From Flavobacterium sp. ACN6 (lineage in GTDB: Bacteria > Bacteroidota > Bacteroidia > Flavobacteriales > Flavobacteriaceae): a stretch of DNA of 64,000 nucleotides. Location: NCBI RefSeq assembly GCF_002304005.1, contig NZ_MRCQ01000002.1, forward strand, positions 124,001 to 188,000. Reading direction: 5' to 3'. The translations under genes were made by a program, and so were the position numbers. Shown here one piece after another: positions 1 to 10,389 of this stretch. The first letter of the stretch is position 1. Each line of letters opens with the position of its first letter. The notes beneath the pieces were generated by a model that saw only the letters and a program-made list of their open reading frames with translations, was not told where the DNA came from and ran no database searches.

Positions 1-654
1 GATCCGCAAAGCTGGCTGGAAGAAATTAGAAAAACCGAAGTTAAATTTCGCCAGATTCTAAAATGGGTAAGCTGTTTTGCACTTGCCGTGAATGAAGTAA
101 ATGCGTCTTTAGGCCGAGTTGTTACGGCACCTACAAACGGAAGTTCGGGTGTAATTCCAGCGGTTTTAATGTATTATCTGGTAATTGAAAATCATAATGC
201 GGGCGAAAAAGAAATCAAGCAATTCTTGATGGTTGCGGGCGAAATTGGCAGTATTTTCAAAAAAGGATCTACGATTTCGGCAGCAATGGGCGGTTGTCAG
301 GCAGAAATTGGTGTTTCGTCTTCAATGGCGGCAGCAGCGCTCTGCGAATTAATGGGCGGAAGTCCTGCGCAGGTTTTAATGGCAGCTGAAATTGCAATGG
401 AACATCATCTTGGTTTAACCTGTGATCCTATTGGCGGCTTGGTTCAGATTCCTTGTATTGAAAGAAATACGATGGGAGCGATAAAAGCGATAAATGCTGC
501 AGAACTTGCCTTGGAAACTGATTCGAAAAACGCTAAAGTTCCTTTGGATAAAGTAATTAATACGATGTGGGAAACGGCAAAAGATATGAATTCAAAATAT
601 AAAGAAACCTCAGAAGGTGGACTTGCAATTGCTGTAAATATGGCTGATTGTTAA
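1..654 (+). CDS. sdaA: L-serine ammonia-lyase, C-terminal part (gene begins before the window)
   Basis: The frame is open from base 1 without a start, so only the last ~217 residues are present. This is the catalytic alpha region of the iron-sulfur L-serine deaminase, which converts L-serine to pyruvate and ammonia in the cytoplasm. Seen: the family motif [14 protein letters not shown], and the three cysteines that bind the [4Fe-4S] cluster in this family, in [13 protein letters not shown] and QIPCIERN. The cluster site is complete, so the enzyme is probably functional. The stop TAA is followed by a T-rich stretch. The single-chain form is expected in this group, but the N-terminal domain lies outside the window. 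Confidence 0.93.
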   Translation, partial: DPQSWLEEIRKTEVKFRQILKWVSCFALAVNEVNASLGRVVTAPTNGSSGVIPAVLMYYLVIENHNAGEKEIKQFLMVAGEIGSIFKKGSTISAAMGGCQAEIGVSSSMAAAALCELMGGSPAQVLMAAEIAMEHHLGLTCDPIGGLVQIPCIERNTMGAIKAINAAELALETDSKNAKVPLDKVINTMWETAKDMNSKYKETSEGGLAIAVNMADC

Positions 655-818
655 AATGTTTTTTTTTTGCTAAAGATTAAAAGTATCAAAATTATTTTTC
701 ACTCAGATTTAGCAGATTAGGCAGATTTTATTTAAAATTTAGAATAAATAAATCTGCGTAAAAAAAAAAAATCTGTAAAAATCTTTTTAATCTGTTGCAA
801 AATACCAAAATTCACTTC

Positions 819-2012
819 ATGAAAAAACTTTACTTTTTACTCTTTTTCTGTTCAGTTTTACTGCATTCTCAAGAACGTTATTTTCTGATTTCTGATACAA
901 GATTACATACCGCACCAAATTCTTCTGCCGATTTTTTAGGTTATTTTAAATATGGAGCTGAAGTTCGTTTACTGGGTGAAAATCAAAATGGCTGGCGAAA
1001 AGTACAAGCCGATAATTTTAATGAAGGATTTATTGAGGATAAATATATTACCACAAGGCTTAATGCCAAGGATGTAAAAACTAAGGATCCTCAAAACCCA
1101 ATATTAGCAGGCGGCGATGCTTATTACGGCGGAAACCATCTTTTTATTATAGCTGCAGGTCTTAAAGCCAGAGCGCTGCCCGATAAAAATGCAAAAATTA
1201 GAGAAATCCTTTTTATGGGTGATGCCGTTCCTGTAAATTATTTACCAGTAAATCCAGAGGAATGGGTAAATATTAACGGCAATTTTAACGAGGAATATGT
1301 AAAATATACTTTGCGGAAATTTCTTGGTGTGAGACCCAATTTTGATACGCTTTTAAAAGATTTCGACAAACTTGACATTAATGCTATTTCTGAGCGCAAA
1401 ACACTAAGCGAAAGAATTGTCGAAATGGCCTGGAACAGCGATTATTCTACATTAGTTCCTGCTTATCAAAGATATTCTGAAGTTGTAAAACAAATAAACG
1501 ACCCAAAATTAATTGCTGAGACCGAATTGAATATGGCTTTAGCCAAAGGTTTATCCAATCATAAACTAATTGAACAGATTATTGCTTTTACACAAAAATC
1601 GTATTATTCCCTTAAAGGTTTTAAAACAAAATCAGTATACATATCACAAACCGATTTGGTAAAAACTTTTGGAAATCCGCCTAAAAAAAACCGCATTTCA
1701 GACGAATGCAGCCTTTACATAAGTGACTTATTTTATTACTATCCAGATTTGGAAGTTTCTGTAGATGAAAAGCAAAACAAAGCAGAAATTATTAAAGTTT
1801 TCATCAACGAAAACAACAAATTCATAATCAATCAAAATGCAGTTTTAGATTATCACCTTACTGAAAAAGCTTTCATTGAAAAATATGGAACTTACATTGA
1901 GGCTTCTCTAAAATCACCGCATAAATATTCCCTCATAATGGAAGACAGTCAGTTTAGATTAGAATTTAAAGACGGGAAACTATTTTCTGTCGAAATATTC
2001 TATTATTGCTGA
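819..2012 (+). CDS. Secreted SH3-like domain protein, function unknown
   Basis: Starting at the ATG at 819 gives 397 residues and places a clean signal peptide ([18 protein letters not shown]) at the very N-terminus; an upstream TTG at 795 would only add eight polar residues. Residues ~20-80 resemble a bacterial SH3 (SH3b) fold, with the pattern [21 protein letters not shown] and a GW-type tryptophan (NGWRKV). A second, weaker SH3-like stretch follows at ~105-160. The rest is unassigned alpha/beta sequence. SH3b domains often bind peptidoglycan or proteins in the envelope, so a periplasmic role is likely, but no specific function can be given. Confidence 0.8.
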   Translation: MKKLYFLLFFCSVLLHSQERYFLISDTRLHTAPNSSADFLGYFKYGAEVRLLGENQNGWRKVQADNFNEGFIEDKYITTRLNAKDVKTKDPQNPILAGGDAYYGGNHLFIIAAGLKARALPDKNAKIREILFMGDAVPVNYLPVNPEEWVNINGNFNEEYVKYTLRKFLGVRPNFDTLLKDFDKLDINAISERKTLSERIVEMAWNSDYSTLVPAYQRYSEVVKQINDPKLIAETELNMALAKGLSNHKLIEQIIAFTQKSYYSLKGFKTKSVYISQTDLVKTFGNPPKKNRISDECSLYISDLFYYYPDLEVSVDEKQNKAEIIKVFINENNKFIINQNAVLDYHLTEKAFIEKYGTYIEASLKSPHKYSLIMEDSQFRLEFKDGKLFSVEIFYYC

Positions 2013-2064
2013 TTCCCAATTTACAATTATTCAATACTTTTACAATATCAAAAAAAACAACAAA

Positions 2065-2883
2065 ATGTCAGTAGCAAAGAAAGATTATAAAAGAATCACA
2101 ACAAAGTCATTAATTGAAATGAAAAGCAATGGAGAAAAGATCTCTATGCTTACCGCGTATGATTATACAATGGCGAAAATTGTTGACACTGCAGGTGTCG
2201 ATGTAATTTTAGTTGGTGATTCGGCATCAAATGTTATGGCGGGTCACGAAACGACACTTCCAATTACGCTAGATCAAATGATCTATCACGCTTCGTCTGT
2301 AGTTCGTGCTGTCGAAAGAGCTTTGGTTGTAGTAGATTTACCTTTCGGAAGCTACCAATCGGATCCTAAAGAAGCGTTGCGCTCTTCTATCAGAATAATG
2401 AAAGAAAGCGGCGGACACGCAGTTAAATTAGAAGGCGGAAAAGAAATTAAAGAATCAATCAAAAAAATATTACACGCAGGAATTCCAGTAATGGGACATT
2501 TGGGTTTAACACCTCAATCGATCTATAAATTTGGAACTTACAGCGTGCGTGCAAAGGAAGAAGAGGAAGCTGAAAAGTTAATTGAAGATGCTCAAATGTT
2601 GGAAAAAATTGGATGTTTTGGAGTTGTACTTGAAAAAATTCCAGCAGATCTAGCTAAAAAAGTAGCCGACAGTATTTCGATCCCGGTAATTGGAATTGGA
2701 GCCGGCGGCGGTGTTGACGGGCAGGTTTTGGTTATTCATGACATGTTAGGAATGAATAATGAATTTAGTCCGCGTTTCTTGCGTCGTTACTTAAATCTTT
2801 ACGAGCAAATGACACAAGCAATTGGTCAATATGCAACGGACGTGAAGTCTAGTGATTTTCCGAATTCTAGCGAACAATATTAA
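2065..2883 (+). CDS. panB: 3-methyl-2-oxobutanoate hydroxymethyltransferase (ketopantoate hydroxymethyltransferase)
   Basis: 272 residues, the usual length. PanB transfers a hydroxymethyl group from 5,10-methylene-tetrahydrofolate to 2-oxoisovalerate to make ketopantoate, the first committed step of pantothenate and CoA synthesis. Seen: [19 protein letters not shown], the metal and substrate motif [30 protein letters not shown] and the C-terminal [15 protein letters not shown]. It is transcribed alone, 50 bases after the SH3 protein, with no other pan gene in the window. The next gene starts 174 bases on, after a repeat-rich gap. Confidence 0.97.
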   Translation: MSVAKKDYKRITTKSLIEMKSNGEKISMLTAYDYTMAKIVDTAGVDVILVGDSASNVMAGHETTLPITLDQMIYHASSVVRAVERALVVVDLPFGSYQSDPKEALRSSIRIMKESGGHAVKLEGGKEIKESIKKILHAGIPVMGHLGLTPQSIYKFGTYSVRAKEEEEAEKLIEDAQMLEKIGCFGVVLEKIPADLAKKVADSISIPVIGIGAGGGVDGQVLVIHDMLGMNNEFSPRFLRRYLNLYEQMTQAIGQYATDVKSSDFPNSSEQY

Positions 2884-2965
2884 TTTTTTTAAAGGTGCTA
2901 AGGTACTAAGGGTCTGAGGTGCTAAGTTTTTTTTTAGTAGCAAAGGTTCAAAGGTTTATGAATTG

Positions 2966-2985
2966 CCTCCAGCTAAAGCTGGAGG
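2966..2985. repeat. Small dispersed-type hairpin (cctccag...ctggagg)
   Basis: A perfect 8-bp inverted repeat with a short loop, lying in the 174-base gap after panB. The gap also holds the 'ggtgctaaggtactaagg' type of intergenic text seen repeatedly in this window. It lacks a following T-run, so it does not look like an efficient terminator for panB. It is probably a degenerate intergenic repeat. Confidence 0.5.
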
Positions 2986-3057
2986 TATATTTTTAATCCA
3001 CTACAAGGGCTTTAGCAAATTTCTCAAAATCAGTAATTCTATAATCTAAAATCTATT

Positions 3058-3747
3058 TTGAAAGTAGTTTCTAATAAAGATAATCTCCAAGTTTTACACG
3101 AAGATAACCACATCATAGTGGTTAACAAACGCGTAGGTGATATTGTGCAGGGAGATAAAACGGGAGACAAACCTTTGTCTGATGTTGTAAAAGAATACAT
3201 CAAAAATAAATACAATAAACCTGGTGATGTTTTTCTGGGTGTAATTCATCGTTTGGATCGTCCTACAACTGGAATAGTTGTTTTTGCCAGAACAAGCAAG
3301 GCTCTAACACGAATGAATGAACTTTTCAGTAATCGTGAAACGAAAAAAACCTATTGGGCTGTTGTAAAAAATAAACCAAAAGAAGCTGCTGCTAAATTGG
3401 TTCATTATTTAAAAAGAAACGAAAAAAATAATACTTCAAAAGCACATTTAAAAGAAGTTCCAGACAGTAAACTAGCCAGTTTAGATTATACAATCATCAA
3501 AGAACTTCAAAATTATACAGCGCTGGAAATCAATTTACATACTGGGCGTCATCATCAAATTAGAGCGCAATTGTCTGCTATTGGTTCACCAATAAAAGGC
3601 GATTTAAAATACGGAGCAGACAGAAGCAATCCAGATGGGGGAATTCATCTTCATGCCAGAAAGCTGACTTTTGTACATCCAGTTTCTAAAGAAAACATTA
3701 CAATCATTGCTCCAACGCCAGACGATGCGATTTGGAATGCTGTATGA
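3058..3747 (+). CDS. RluA-family RNA pseudouridine synthase
   Basis: 229 residues with a TTG start; no ATG lies close enough to keep the N-terminal beta strand VLHEDNHIIVVNK that begins this family's catalytic domain. The catalytic aspartate motif is HRLDRPTTGIVVFART, and GRHHQIRAQLSAIG is the second conserved block. There is no N-terminal S4 domain, so it resembles the short RluA/RluC-like catalytic-only members. It isomerises specific uridines in 23S rRNA or tRNA to pseudouridine, but the target cannot be told from sequence alone. A 76-base gap separates it from the aldehyde dehydrogenase gene. Confidence 0.9.
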   Translation: MKVVSNKDNLQVLHEDNHIIVVNKRVGDIVQGDKTGDKPLSDVVKEYIKNKYNKPGDVFLGVIHRLDRPTTGIVVFARTSKALTRMNELFSNRETKKTYWAVVKNKPKEAAAKLVHYLKRNEKNNTSKAHLKEVPDSKLASLDYTIIKELQNYTALEINLHTGRHHQIRAQLSAIGSPIKGDLKYGADRSNPDGGIHLHARKLTFVHPVSKENITIIAPTPDDAIWNAV

Positions 3748-3823
3748 TTTTTATGATTTAATTCTTATTTTTTAAATTTATATCGATTAACTTGCATAGA
3801 CTAAAAACAAGCTGATCGAAAAA

Positions 3824-5152
3824 ATGGATTATAAAAGTGACATCGGGTATCGAAAAGAAACGCTGAAAAAGTTATTGTATAACATTCAGAAAAGCGAAGA
3901 TTTAATCATCAAAGCGTTATACGATGACTTTAAAAAACCAGAGTTTGAGGCTGTTGTTACAGAAACCAATTATGTTATTTCGGATCTTAAAGCCGTGATT
4001 AAAAACATTAGCAAATGGGCAAAACCCAAACGTGTTTTTCCTTCGCTGCTCAACTTCCCTTCTACTGATCATATTTACAAAGAACCTTACGGTAATGTAT
4101 TGATCATTGCTCCGTGGAACTATCCTTTTCAATTAGCCTTATGTCCATTAATCGCCGCTGTAGCTGCAGGAAACAGAGTTACTTTAAAACCTTCCGAACT
4201 TACGCCGCACACTTCTGCCGTAATTGCAAAAATTATAGAAAAAACATTTCACATCAATCACGTCGAAGTTTTTGAAGGCGGTGTTGAAGTTTGTAATAAA
4301 TTATTAGCACAGCGCTGGGATTATATCTTTTTTACCGGAAGCGTTTCTGTTGGTAAAATCGTTGCAAAAGCTGCTGCCGAAAATCTAACTCCTGTAACAC
4401 TAGAATTAGGCGGAAAAAATCCCTGTATTGTTGATGAAACTGCAGATTTAAAACTAGCCGCAAAAAGAATCGTCTGGGGGAAATTTATAAATGCAGGACA
4501 AACCTGTATTGCTCCAGATTATATCATGATTCAAAAAAACATGAAGGTCAATTTTATTACCTATTTAATTGAAGAAATCATTAAAGCGTACGGAAAAAAA
4601 ATAGACAAATCTCCAGATTTTGCGCGTATTATCAATACCAAAAACTGGTATCGTTTGACCAATATGATCCAGAACGAAAATGTTTTGTTTGGCGGTGAAA
4701 GTGATGCTAATAAACTGTACATTGCTCCAACTTTATTAGAAGAACCAGATTTGGACAGTCCGGTTATGAAAGAAGAAATCTTTGGCCCAATACTGCCAAT
4801 TCTTGTTTATGAAAACGAAAACGACATTGAAAAAGTAGTCAGCCGTTATGAGAAACCTCTTTCATTTTATATTTTTAGTGAAAATAATTCGTTTGTTAAA
4901 AAATTGATTAAAAAATACTCTTTTGGAGGAGGCTGCATTAACGATACAGTCGTTCACTTTTCTAATAAAAGACTTCCTTTTGGAGGTGTTGGCCACAGCG
5001 GAATCGGCGCTTACCACGGCCAGCTCAGCTTTGATACCTTTTCTCATCATAAAGCAATTGTCAAAAAAGGCAACTGGCTTGATTTACCTATGCGTTATGC
5101 GCCTTATAAAGACAAATTAGCCTCCCTAAAAAGAATTTTAGACTGGCTTTAA
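3824..5152 (+). CDS. Aldehyde dehydrogenase, class-3-like
   Basis: 442 residues, the short class-3 (ALDH3/coniferyl-type) length rather than the ~490 of other classes. Oxidises aldehydes to acids with NAD(P). Seen: PWNYPFQLALCPLIAAVAAGN, KPSE for cofactor binding, FFTGSVSVGK as Rossmann loop, the general-base glutamate in ELGGKNP, the nucleophilic cysteine in NAGQTCIAPDY, and EEIFGPILPI. The C-terminus has hydrophobic/aromatic segments but no clear membrane anchor. Its role in this group is probably removal of medium- or long-chain aldehydes; substrate is not predictable here. Confidence 0.93.
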   Translation: MDYKSDIGYRKETLKKLLYNIQKSEDLIIKALYDDFKKPEFEAVVTETNYVISDLKAVIKNISKWAKPKRVFPSLLNFPSTDHIYKEPYGNVLIIAPWNYPFQLALCPLIAAVAAGNRVTLKPSELTPHTSAVIAKIIEKTFHINHVEVFEGGVEVCNKLLAQRWDYIFFTGSVSVGKIVAKAAAENLTPVTLELGGKNPCIVDETADLKLAAKRIVWGKFINAGQTCIAPDYIMIQKNMKVNFITYLIEEIIKAYGKKIDKSPDFARIINTKNWYRLTNMIQNENVLFGGESDANKLYIAPTLLEEPDLDSPVMKEEIFGPILPILVYENENDIEKVVSRYEKPLSFYIFSENNSFVKKLIKKYSFGGGCINDTVVHFSNKRLPFGGVGHSGIGAYHGQLSFDTFSHHKAIVKKGNWLDLPMRYAPYKDKLASLKRILDWL

Positions 5153-5272
5153 ATTCGTTAAAAACTGTCCTGAATGTTTTGTAGATTTTTATACGGAATT
5201 GATTAAAAATATTATATTTACGTCAAGATATTATCAATACTTGAAGTCTATAAAACAATTTTACAATCAAAA

Positions 5273-6067
5273 ATGAAATCTACACTTGCCCAAATTGAGG
5301 ACATTAAAAAAAATGGCTATTCCCTTGATTTTTCTAACGTTTTCAATCACGCGTTTGAAAACTATAAAAAAATAGCGCTTTATTCTGGACTTATCATATT
5401 AGTCTTCTCTATAATCGCGCTTATGGTTTACATGGGTGTTCTGATTGCTTATTTTGGAGTAGAAAGTCTTACTAGAGATTTCATAACAGAATTTAGCAAC
5501 CAGAAGTTTACAGGCTTAGAACTTGTAATACAAACTGTTTCTGTTTCTGCAATAGCAGGAATAATAGCGCCTTTTAGCGCAGGTTTTCTAAAAATGGCCG
5601 ATTGTGCAGATAGAGATGTTGAATTTAATGTCTCGACAATTTTCACCTATTACAAAGGAAGATATCTTGCCCAGCTTTTCGTAGTGGCTTTTATTCCCTC
5701 ACTTATAGGAACTGCGCTTTCTAATCTTGTAGATAGTTACGATATATTGTATGTTGGAAATGTAATTTCGTTCATGGTATCGTATTTTATGTATTTATCG
5801 ATTCCGTTAATTATTTTCGGAAATTTGAATGCAGTAGACGCTATAAAATCAAGTATAATTATTGTTACTAAAAATCCGCTTAACATATTTGCATTTTTCA
5901 TCATTGGTTTTATTGGCTCGCTGGTTGGTCTTGTTGGCTGCTGCGTGGGAATAATATTTACTGTAGTTTTTAACAGCTCGATGATTTATGCAACTTATTT
6001 TGCAATTTTTGGCATAGACGAAGACGAGGATTCAATTGATTCAATTGGACAATCGAATGTAGATTAA
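5273..6067 (+). CDS. Multi-pass integral membrane protein of unknown function
   Basis: 264 residues with about six hydrophobic segments (around residues 35-65, 90-115, 130-155, 165-185, 200-245) after a soluble N-terminus that begins MKSTLAQIEDIKKNGYSLDF. The C-terminus is acidic (DEDEDSIDSI). The layout resembles the glycerophosphodiesterase membrane-domain-like proteins common in Flavobacteriia, but no catalytic motif is visible. It lies upstream of the sensor kinase with an 88-base gap; co-transcription is possible but not shown. Confidence 0.85.
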   Translation: MKSTLAQIEDIKKNGYSLDFSNVFNHAFENYKKIALYSGLIILVFSIIALMVYMGVLIAYFGVESLTRDFITEFSNQKFTGLELVIQTVSVSAIAGIIAPFSAGFLKMADCADRDVEFNVSTIFTYYKGRYLAQLFVVAFIPSLIGTALSNLVDSYDILYVGNVISFMVSYFMYLSIPLIIFGNLNAVDAIKSSIIIVTKNPLNIFAFFIIGFIGSLVGLVGCCVGIIFTVVFNSSMIYATYFAIFGIDEDEDSIDSIGQSNVD

Positions 6068-6155
6068 AATAGATAATTCTTAAAAATATAGAACCTAACC
6101 ACTTCTTTTAAGAATTATCAAAAGGCTGTTTACTAAACCAACATACCCAAATTCT

Positions 6156-9100
6156 ATGGTCGTATACTATAGTATTTTTAAATCGGTTATTGCAGGAATT
6201 TCCAGCATTGGGAATATCATGGAATCAATTATGACCGGATGGTATGTCTCTAATACGGATATTATTTTCTACAACAATCCTAAACTTATTGTATTAGGAT
6301 TATCGCTCTTTGCCTTTCTTTCGCTGTTAGTTTACCAGTTTTTTAAAATTAAAGCTAAAATTGGTTATTTCATCGAAAAGAAAAAAGAACAAGAGACCAT
6401 TAGTAAAGAATATCAGCTTTATATTTTATTTTTTGGTATCGCCGTTATTGTAATAGAAATCATTAATGAAATATTCAAAATCAGGCCTAAAAGCCTTTTA
6501 TTGGTAAATGTTTCAATTGGTATTTCTGTACTTCTTATTTACGCAATAACCAATAAAATAAAATGGCTTCGAGATAAGATTCAGCAGATTTTTATTTGCT
6601 GCTTTTTCATTTATATGGCTTATGTGGCATTCAATATCGTTTCACTTTCTAATGATGTTGTTCCGATAATTGTTTTCTTAATCTCCTTTTTCTTTTCGTA
6701 CGGCATTCTTAAACCAATAAAAATCTACTGGCTTTTTGTAGCGCTGACTTTTTTGTTTTTAATTACAACTGTAACTTTTCAGCTGATTCCTATAAAATCT
6801 TCCATTTTACTGATTAATTTCTGTATACTGATTTTCATTATCAATCAAGTAAAATATGCTGTTTTATTAAATAATCGTGATAATTTTAGGTTTGCAAGTG
6901 AAATTGTTCATAAAGGAAATTCACTTACAATTGCTTCCAATCAAAAAGGCGAAATTTTATTCTGCAGCGAAACTGTAACTTCTATTTTGGGTTATCAGCC
7001 AGAAGAAGTAATGGGATTAAAATTCTGGGAATTAACACAGGATTCTGAATTTCTGGAAAAACTGGATCCGCTCAAAAACCAAGAAAATAAACTTTACATT
7101 AGAAAATTAAAAAGCAGTAATGGAGAGTTTAAATACATTCAATGGAAAGACAAAAAATTCTCCGATGATTTAATTATCAGTATTGGTCAGGATGTTACAG
7201 AGCAGATTATTGTTCAGGATCAATATAAAAATCTTATCCAGACTGCAACCGATATTATATTTGAAATTGATGCCGAAGGATATTTTACTTTCATAAATGA
7301 ATTTGGGTTTTCCATTTTGGGTTATTCAAAAAAAGAAATTATTCAGAAACATTATTCCAATTTCATTCACGAAAATTATATCAAAAGCGCTGTTGATTTT
7401 TATGAAAATTTAGTTCTTAACGAAAACAACTACCCCATAATTGAAATTCCGATTTTGAAGAAAAACGGAGAAGAAATATGGATTTCTCAAAAAATTATTG
7501 TCCGCAGAAATGACTTAGGATTAACAACTGGATTCTCTGGAATTGCAAGAGATATTACAGAGAAAAAGAGTATCGAAAATGAGAAAAAAAGGCGTCTTAA
7601 AAAAATTGAATCCTATAATAATTCGACCAAAAAATTATCAACCACAGATTTTAGTAAATACGATAAACTAAATACAGTTATTGATTTAATTATTAAAGAA
7701 GCAGCAGAAGTCAGCAATGCCAATCGCGTAAGTTTTTGGAAATACCACAAAGATCTTATCACCTGCAAAAATCTTTACAGTCTGGACAACCAAAACTTAA
7801 ACGACAAAAACATTTTAAATAAAGAATCGTATCCTATTTATTTTGAAACTTTAAGCAATAAAGCAATTATCAACGCGCCGGATGTGTTCAATAAATTAGA
7901 AACATCTGAATTTGAAAAATTATATTTTACCAAGAATAATATCAAGTCAATGCTTGATGTTCCTATTTTTTTTACAGGACAATTGGCCGGCGTTGTGTGC
8001 TTTGAAAGTACCGAAAGAAAACGCGAATGGGACAATGAGGACATCAATTACGCCAGAACAATTTCTGATGTAATTTCGCTTGCTATTTCGTCACAAATGC
8101 GTTTGGAAGCCGAAAGGAAATTAGAATTTAAAAGTCAGCTTTTATCTGCGCTCTCGCTTTGTACAGAAAAATTCTTGTTGAGTAAAACAACGCATCAGAT
8201 GTTTCAGGAAACGTATGATATTATTGGAAAAGCCGCCAAAGTAGATCATATGTATTACTACGAAAAAGATGCGATTTACAATACTGTCAGCCAAAAATAC
8301 AAATGGTCTCGGGAAGGAATTGAACATCAAATTACGCCGCTGCGCCACATGACCGAAGAAAATTTAAAAGAGATTTACGAGGCTGCGCAGCAAAGAAAAA
8401 TCCTAAATACATTTACCAGAAAACTTGAAGAGGGATTTTTCAAAACGCTTTTGATAAATAACGAAATCAAATCGATTCTAATCCTGCCGCTTTATATCAA
8501 TGATCTGTTTACTGGTTTTATTGGTTTTGACGATTGTATGAAAGAAAAAAAATGGTCTGAAGATGAAATTAATATCTTTCAAGTATTGGCCAATAACATT
8601 TCTTCTGCATTAGAAAGAAACCGAAATGAAACTAAAATCTTGGAAAGTGAGGAAAAATTCAAACTAATTGCCAACAACATTCCCGGAACCGTTTATTTAT
8701 CCAAATTTGATGCTTTTTCTACTAAAATATTCCTGAATGACGAAGTTTTAAATTTAACGGGATATTCAAAATCTGAATTTATAGAAAATAATTTATCATT
8801 CCTGTCTCTTATTCATCAGGATGATAAAGAAGAAGTTATAAACAACCAAATCGACAATCTACAAAAAGGAATGCCTTTGCATAACGTTTATAGAATTAAG
8901 CGAAAATCTGGCGAATATATTTGGGTTGAAGAGTTTGGAGATGTAATTAAAAGAGATGATGAAATCGAGTTTGTCGGCGGTATTTATTTTGACATTACAA
9001 ACAAAAAAGAAATTGAAGATGCTATAAAAGCCAAACAATTAGCGGAAGCAGCAAATAAATCTAAGTCTGATTTCTTAGCCAATATGTCCCACGAAATTAG

Positions 9101-10208
9101 AACACCTCTTAACGGAATCATTGGTTTTACCCATTTATTGATGAAAACTGATCTTGAAGAAATTCAGGAAAAATACATGACAACGATTAATCAATCGGCG
9201 CATTCACTGCTTGAAATTATAAATGACATTCTGGATTTCTCCAAAATCGAAGCCGGAAAACTAGAGCTGTTTATAGATCTTTATGATATCAAAAAAGTAT
9301 TAGGACAGGTTTTCGATTTAATTGTTTACGAATCCAATCAAAAAAATCTCGAACTTGAACTGAATATAGATCCTGATGTCCCTAAATACATTTGGACAGA
9401 TATTGTGAGAATTAAACAAATCTTGATTAATCTTCTTTCAAATGCGGTGAAGTTTACTACTGAAGGTTCTATAAAATTAAACGTCTCTGTCTTAGAAAAA
9501 AAGAAAAATAATAATTGTCTGATTCGTTTTGCTGTAGTCGATACCGGAATTGGTATTCTTGAAAAGAACCAAAAGAAAATTTTTAAAGCTTTTTCACAAG
9601 AAGATAGCTCTACAACGAGAAAGTTTGGAGGAACAGGATTAGGTCTAACCATTTCAAACCAACTCCTTGCTTTAATGGAAAGCCGTTTACAGCTTGAAAG
9701 TAATATTAATGAAGGAAGCACTTTCTTCTTTGATTTAAACCTAAAAACGAGCAACCAAAGCATTAGCGATAAATATAACGCTGAACTTAAAAGTTTAAAT
9801 ATCGAATTGGATACCGATGACAACAAACCAAACGATAATGAAATTACGTTTTTGATTGTTGAAGACAACAAAGTAAACATGCTGCTTCTAAAAACAATTA
9901 TTAAAAACCTTTATAACAATGCTTATATCTGTGAATGTGAAAATGGATATGAAGCGATTCAGCAATTTGAAAAAATAAATCCAACTATTGTTTTTATGGA
10001 TATTCAAATGCCCATTATGAACGGTTATGAAACTACAAAAGCCATTCGGAACACCAAAAACGGAAGAGATATTCCGATAATTGCAGTCACGGCCGGAGCA
10101 GAAAAAGACGAAAGAAACAAATGTATTTCTGCCGGAATGGATGATTATATCTCTAAACCAATCATGAAAGGAACGGTTGAAGAAACATTAATTAAATGGC
10201 TTGGGTGA
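6156..10208 (+). CDS. Hybrid sensor histidine kinase with membrane, PAS, GAF and receiver domains
   Basis: 1350 residues. Order: seven or so transmembrane helices (~1-235), PAS with PAC (~245-350), PAS/PAC (~355-470), GAF (~500-645), a second GAF-like domain (~655-820), PAS/PAC (~825-950), HisKA, HATPase and a C-terminal receiver. The phosphorylated histidine is H979 in NMSHEIRTPLNGIIGF. The ATP-binding boxes are LINLLSNAVKFT, VVDTGIGI and GGTGLGLTISNQL. The receiver phospho-acceptor is D1282 in VFMDIQMPIMNGYE, and the conserved KP is in DYISKPI. No response regulator or output gene is adjacent, so its phosphorelay partner must be elsewhere. The signal is unknown; several sensory domains imply integration of inputs. 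Confidence 0.95.
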   Translation: MVVYYSIFKSVIAGISSIGNIMESIMTGWYVSNTDIIFYNNPKLIVLGLSLFAFLSLLVYQFFKIKAKIGYFIEKKKEQETISKEYQLYILFFGIAVIVIEIINEIFKIRPKSLLLVNVSIGISVLLIYAITNKIKWLRDKIQQIFICCFFIYMAYVAFNIVSLSNDVVPIIVFLISFFFSYGILKPIKIYWLFVALTFLFLITTVTFQLIPIKSSILLINFCILIFIINQVKYAVLLNNRDNFRFASEIVHKGNSLTIASNQKGEILFCSETVTSILGYQPEEVMGLKFWELTQDSEFLEKLDPLKNQENKLYIRKLKSSNGEFKYIQWKDKKFSDDLIISIGQDVTEQIIVQDQYKNLIQTATDIIFEIDAEGYFTFINEFGFSILGYSKKEIIQKHYSNFIHENYIKSAVDFYENLVLNENNYPIIEIPILKKNGEEIWISQKIIVRRNDLGLTTGFSGIARDITEKKSIENEKKRRLKKIESYNNSTKKLSTTDFSKYDKLNTVIDLIIKEAAEVSNANRVSFWKYHKDLITCKNLYSLDNQNLNDKNILNKESYPIYFETLSNKAIINAPDVFNKLETSEFEKLYFTKNNIKSMLDVPIFFTGQLAGVVCFESTERKREWDNEDINYARTISDVISLAISSQMRLEAERKLEFKSQLLSALSLCTEKFLLSKTTHQMFQETYDIIGKAAKVDHMYYYEKDAIYNTVSQKYKWSREGIEHQITPLRHMTEENLKEIYEAAQQRKILNTFTRKLEEGFFKTLLINNEIKSILILPLYINDLFTGFIGFDDCMKEKKWSEDEINIFQVLANNISSALERNRNETKILESEEKFKLIANNIPGTVYLSKFDAFSTKIFLNDEVLNLTGYSKSEFIENNLSFLSLIHQDDKEEVINNQIDNLQKGMPLHNVYRIKRKSGEYIWVEEFGDVIKRDDEIEFVGGIYFDITNKKEIEDAIKAKQLAEAANKSKSDFLANMSHEIRTPLNGIIGFTHLLMKTDLEEIQEKYMTTINQSAHSLLEIINDILDFSKIEAGKLELFIDLYDIKKVLGQVFDLIVYESNQKNLELELNIDPDVPKYIWTDIVRIKQILINLLSNAVKFTTEGSIKLNVSVLEKKKNNNCLIRFAVVDTGIGILEKNQKKIFKAFSQEDSSTTRKFGGTGLGLTISNQLLALMESRLQLESNINEGSTFFFDLNLKTSNQSISDKYNAELKSLNIELDTDDNKPNDNEITFLIVEDNKVNMLLLKTIIKNLYNNAYICECENGYEAIQQFEKINPTIVFMDIQMPIMNGYETTKAIRNTKNGRDIPIIAVTAGAEKDERNKCISAGMDDYISKPIMKGTVEETLIKWLG

Positions 10209-10389
10209 TTTTTAGTTTTCACTTTCAGTCTCAGTCACCAGTCACAGTTTTCACTTCTAAACTTTTAAACTGGGACTAAAAACTAACTAAATATTTTTTA
10301 AAACATTCCTGATTCAATTGTGAAATTTATCATAAAAAATATATAAATTCGTACAACTAAATTTATAATAAGTTTAAAAAGAATTCAAT

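Noticed and set aside
9338..9880. 180-residue antisense frame within the hybrid kinase gene
   Set aside because: It overlaps HATPase and receiver coding sequence in full, has no start context, and its low-complexity composition mirrors the sense codons.
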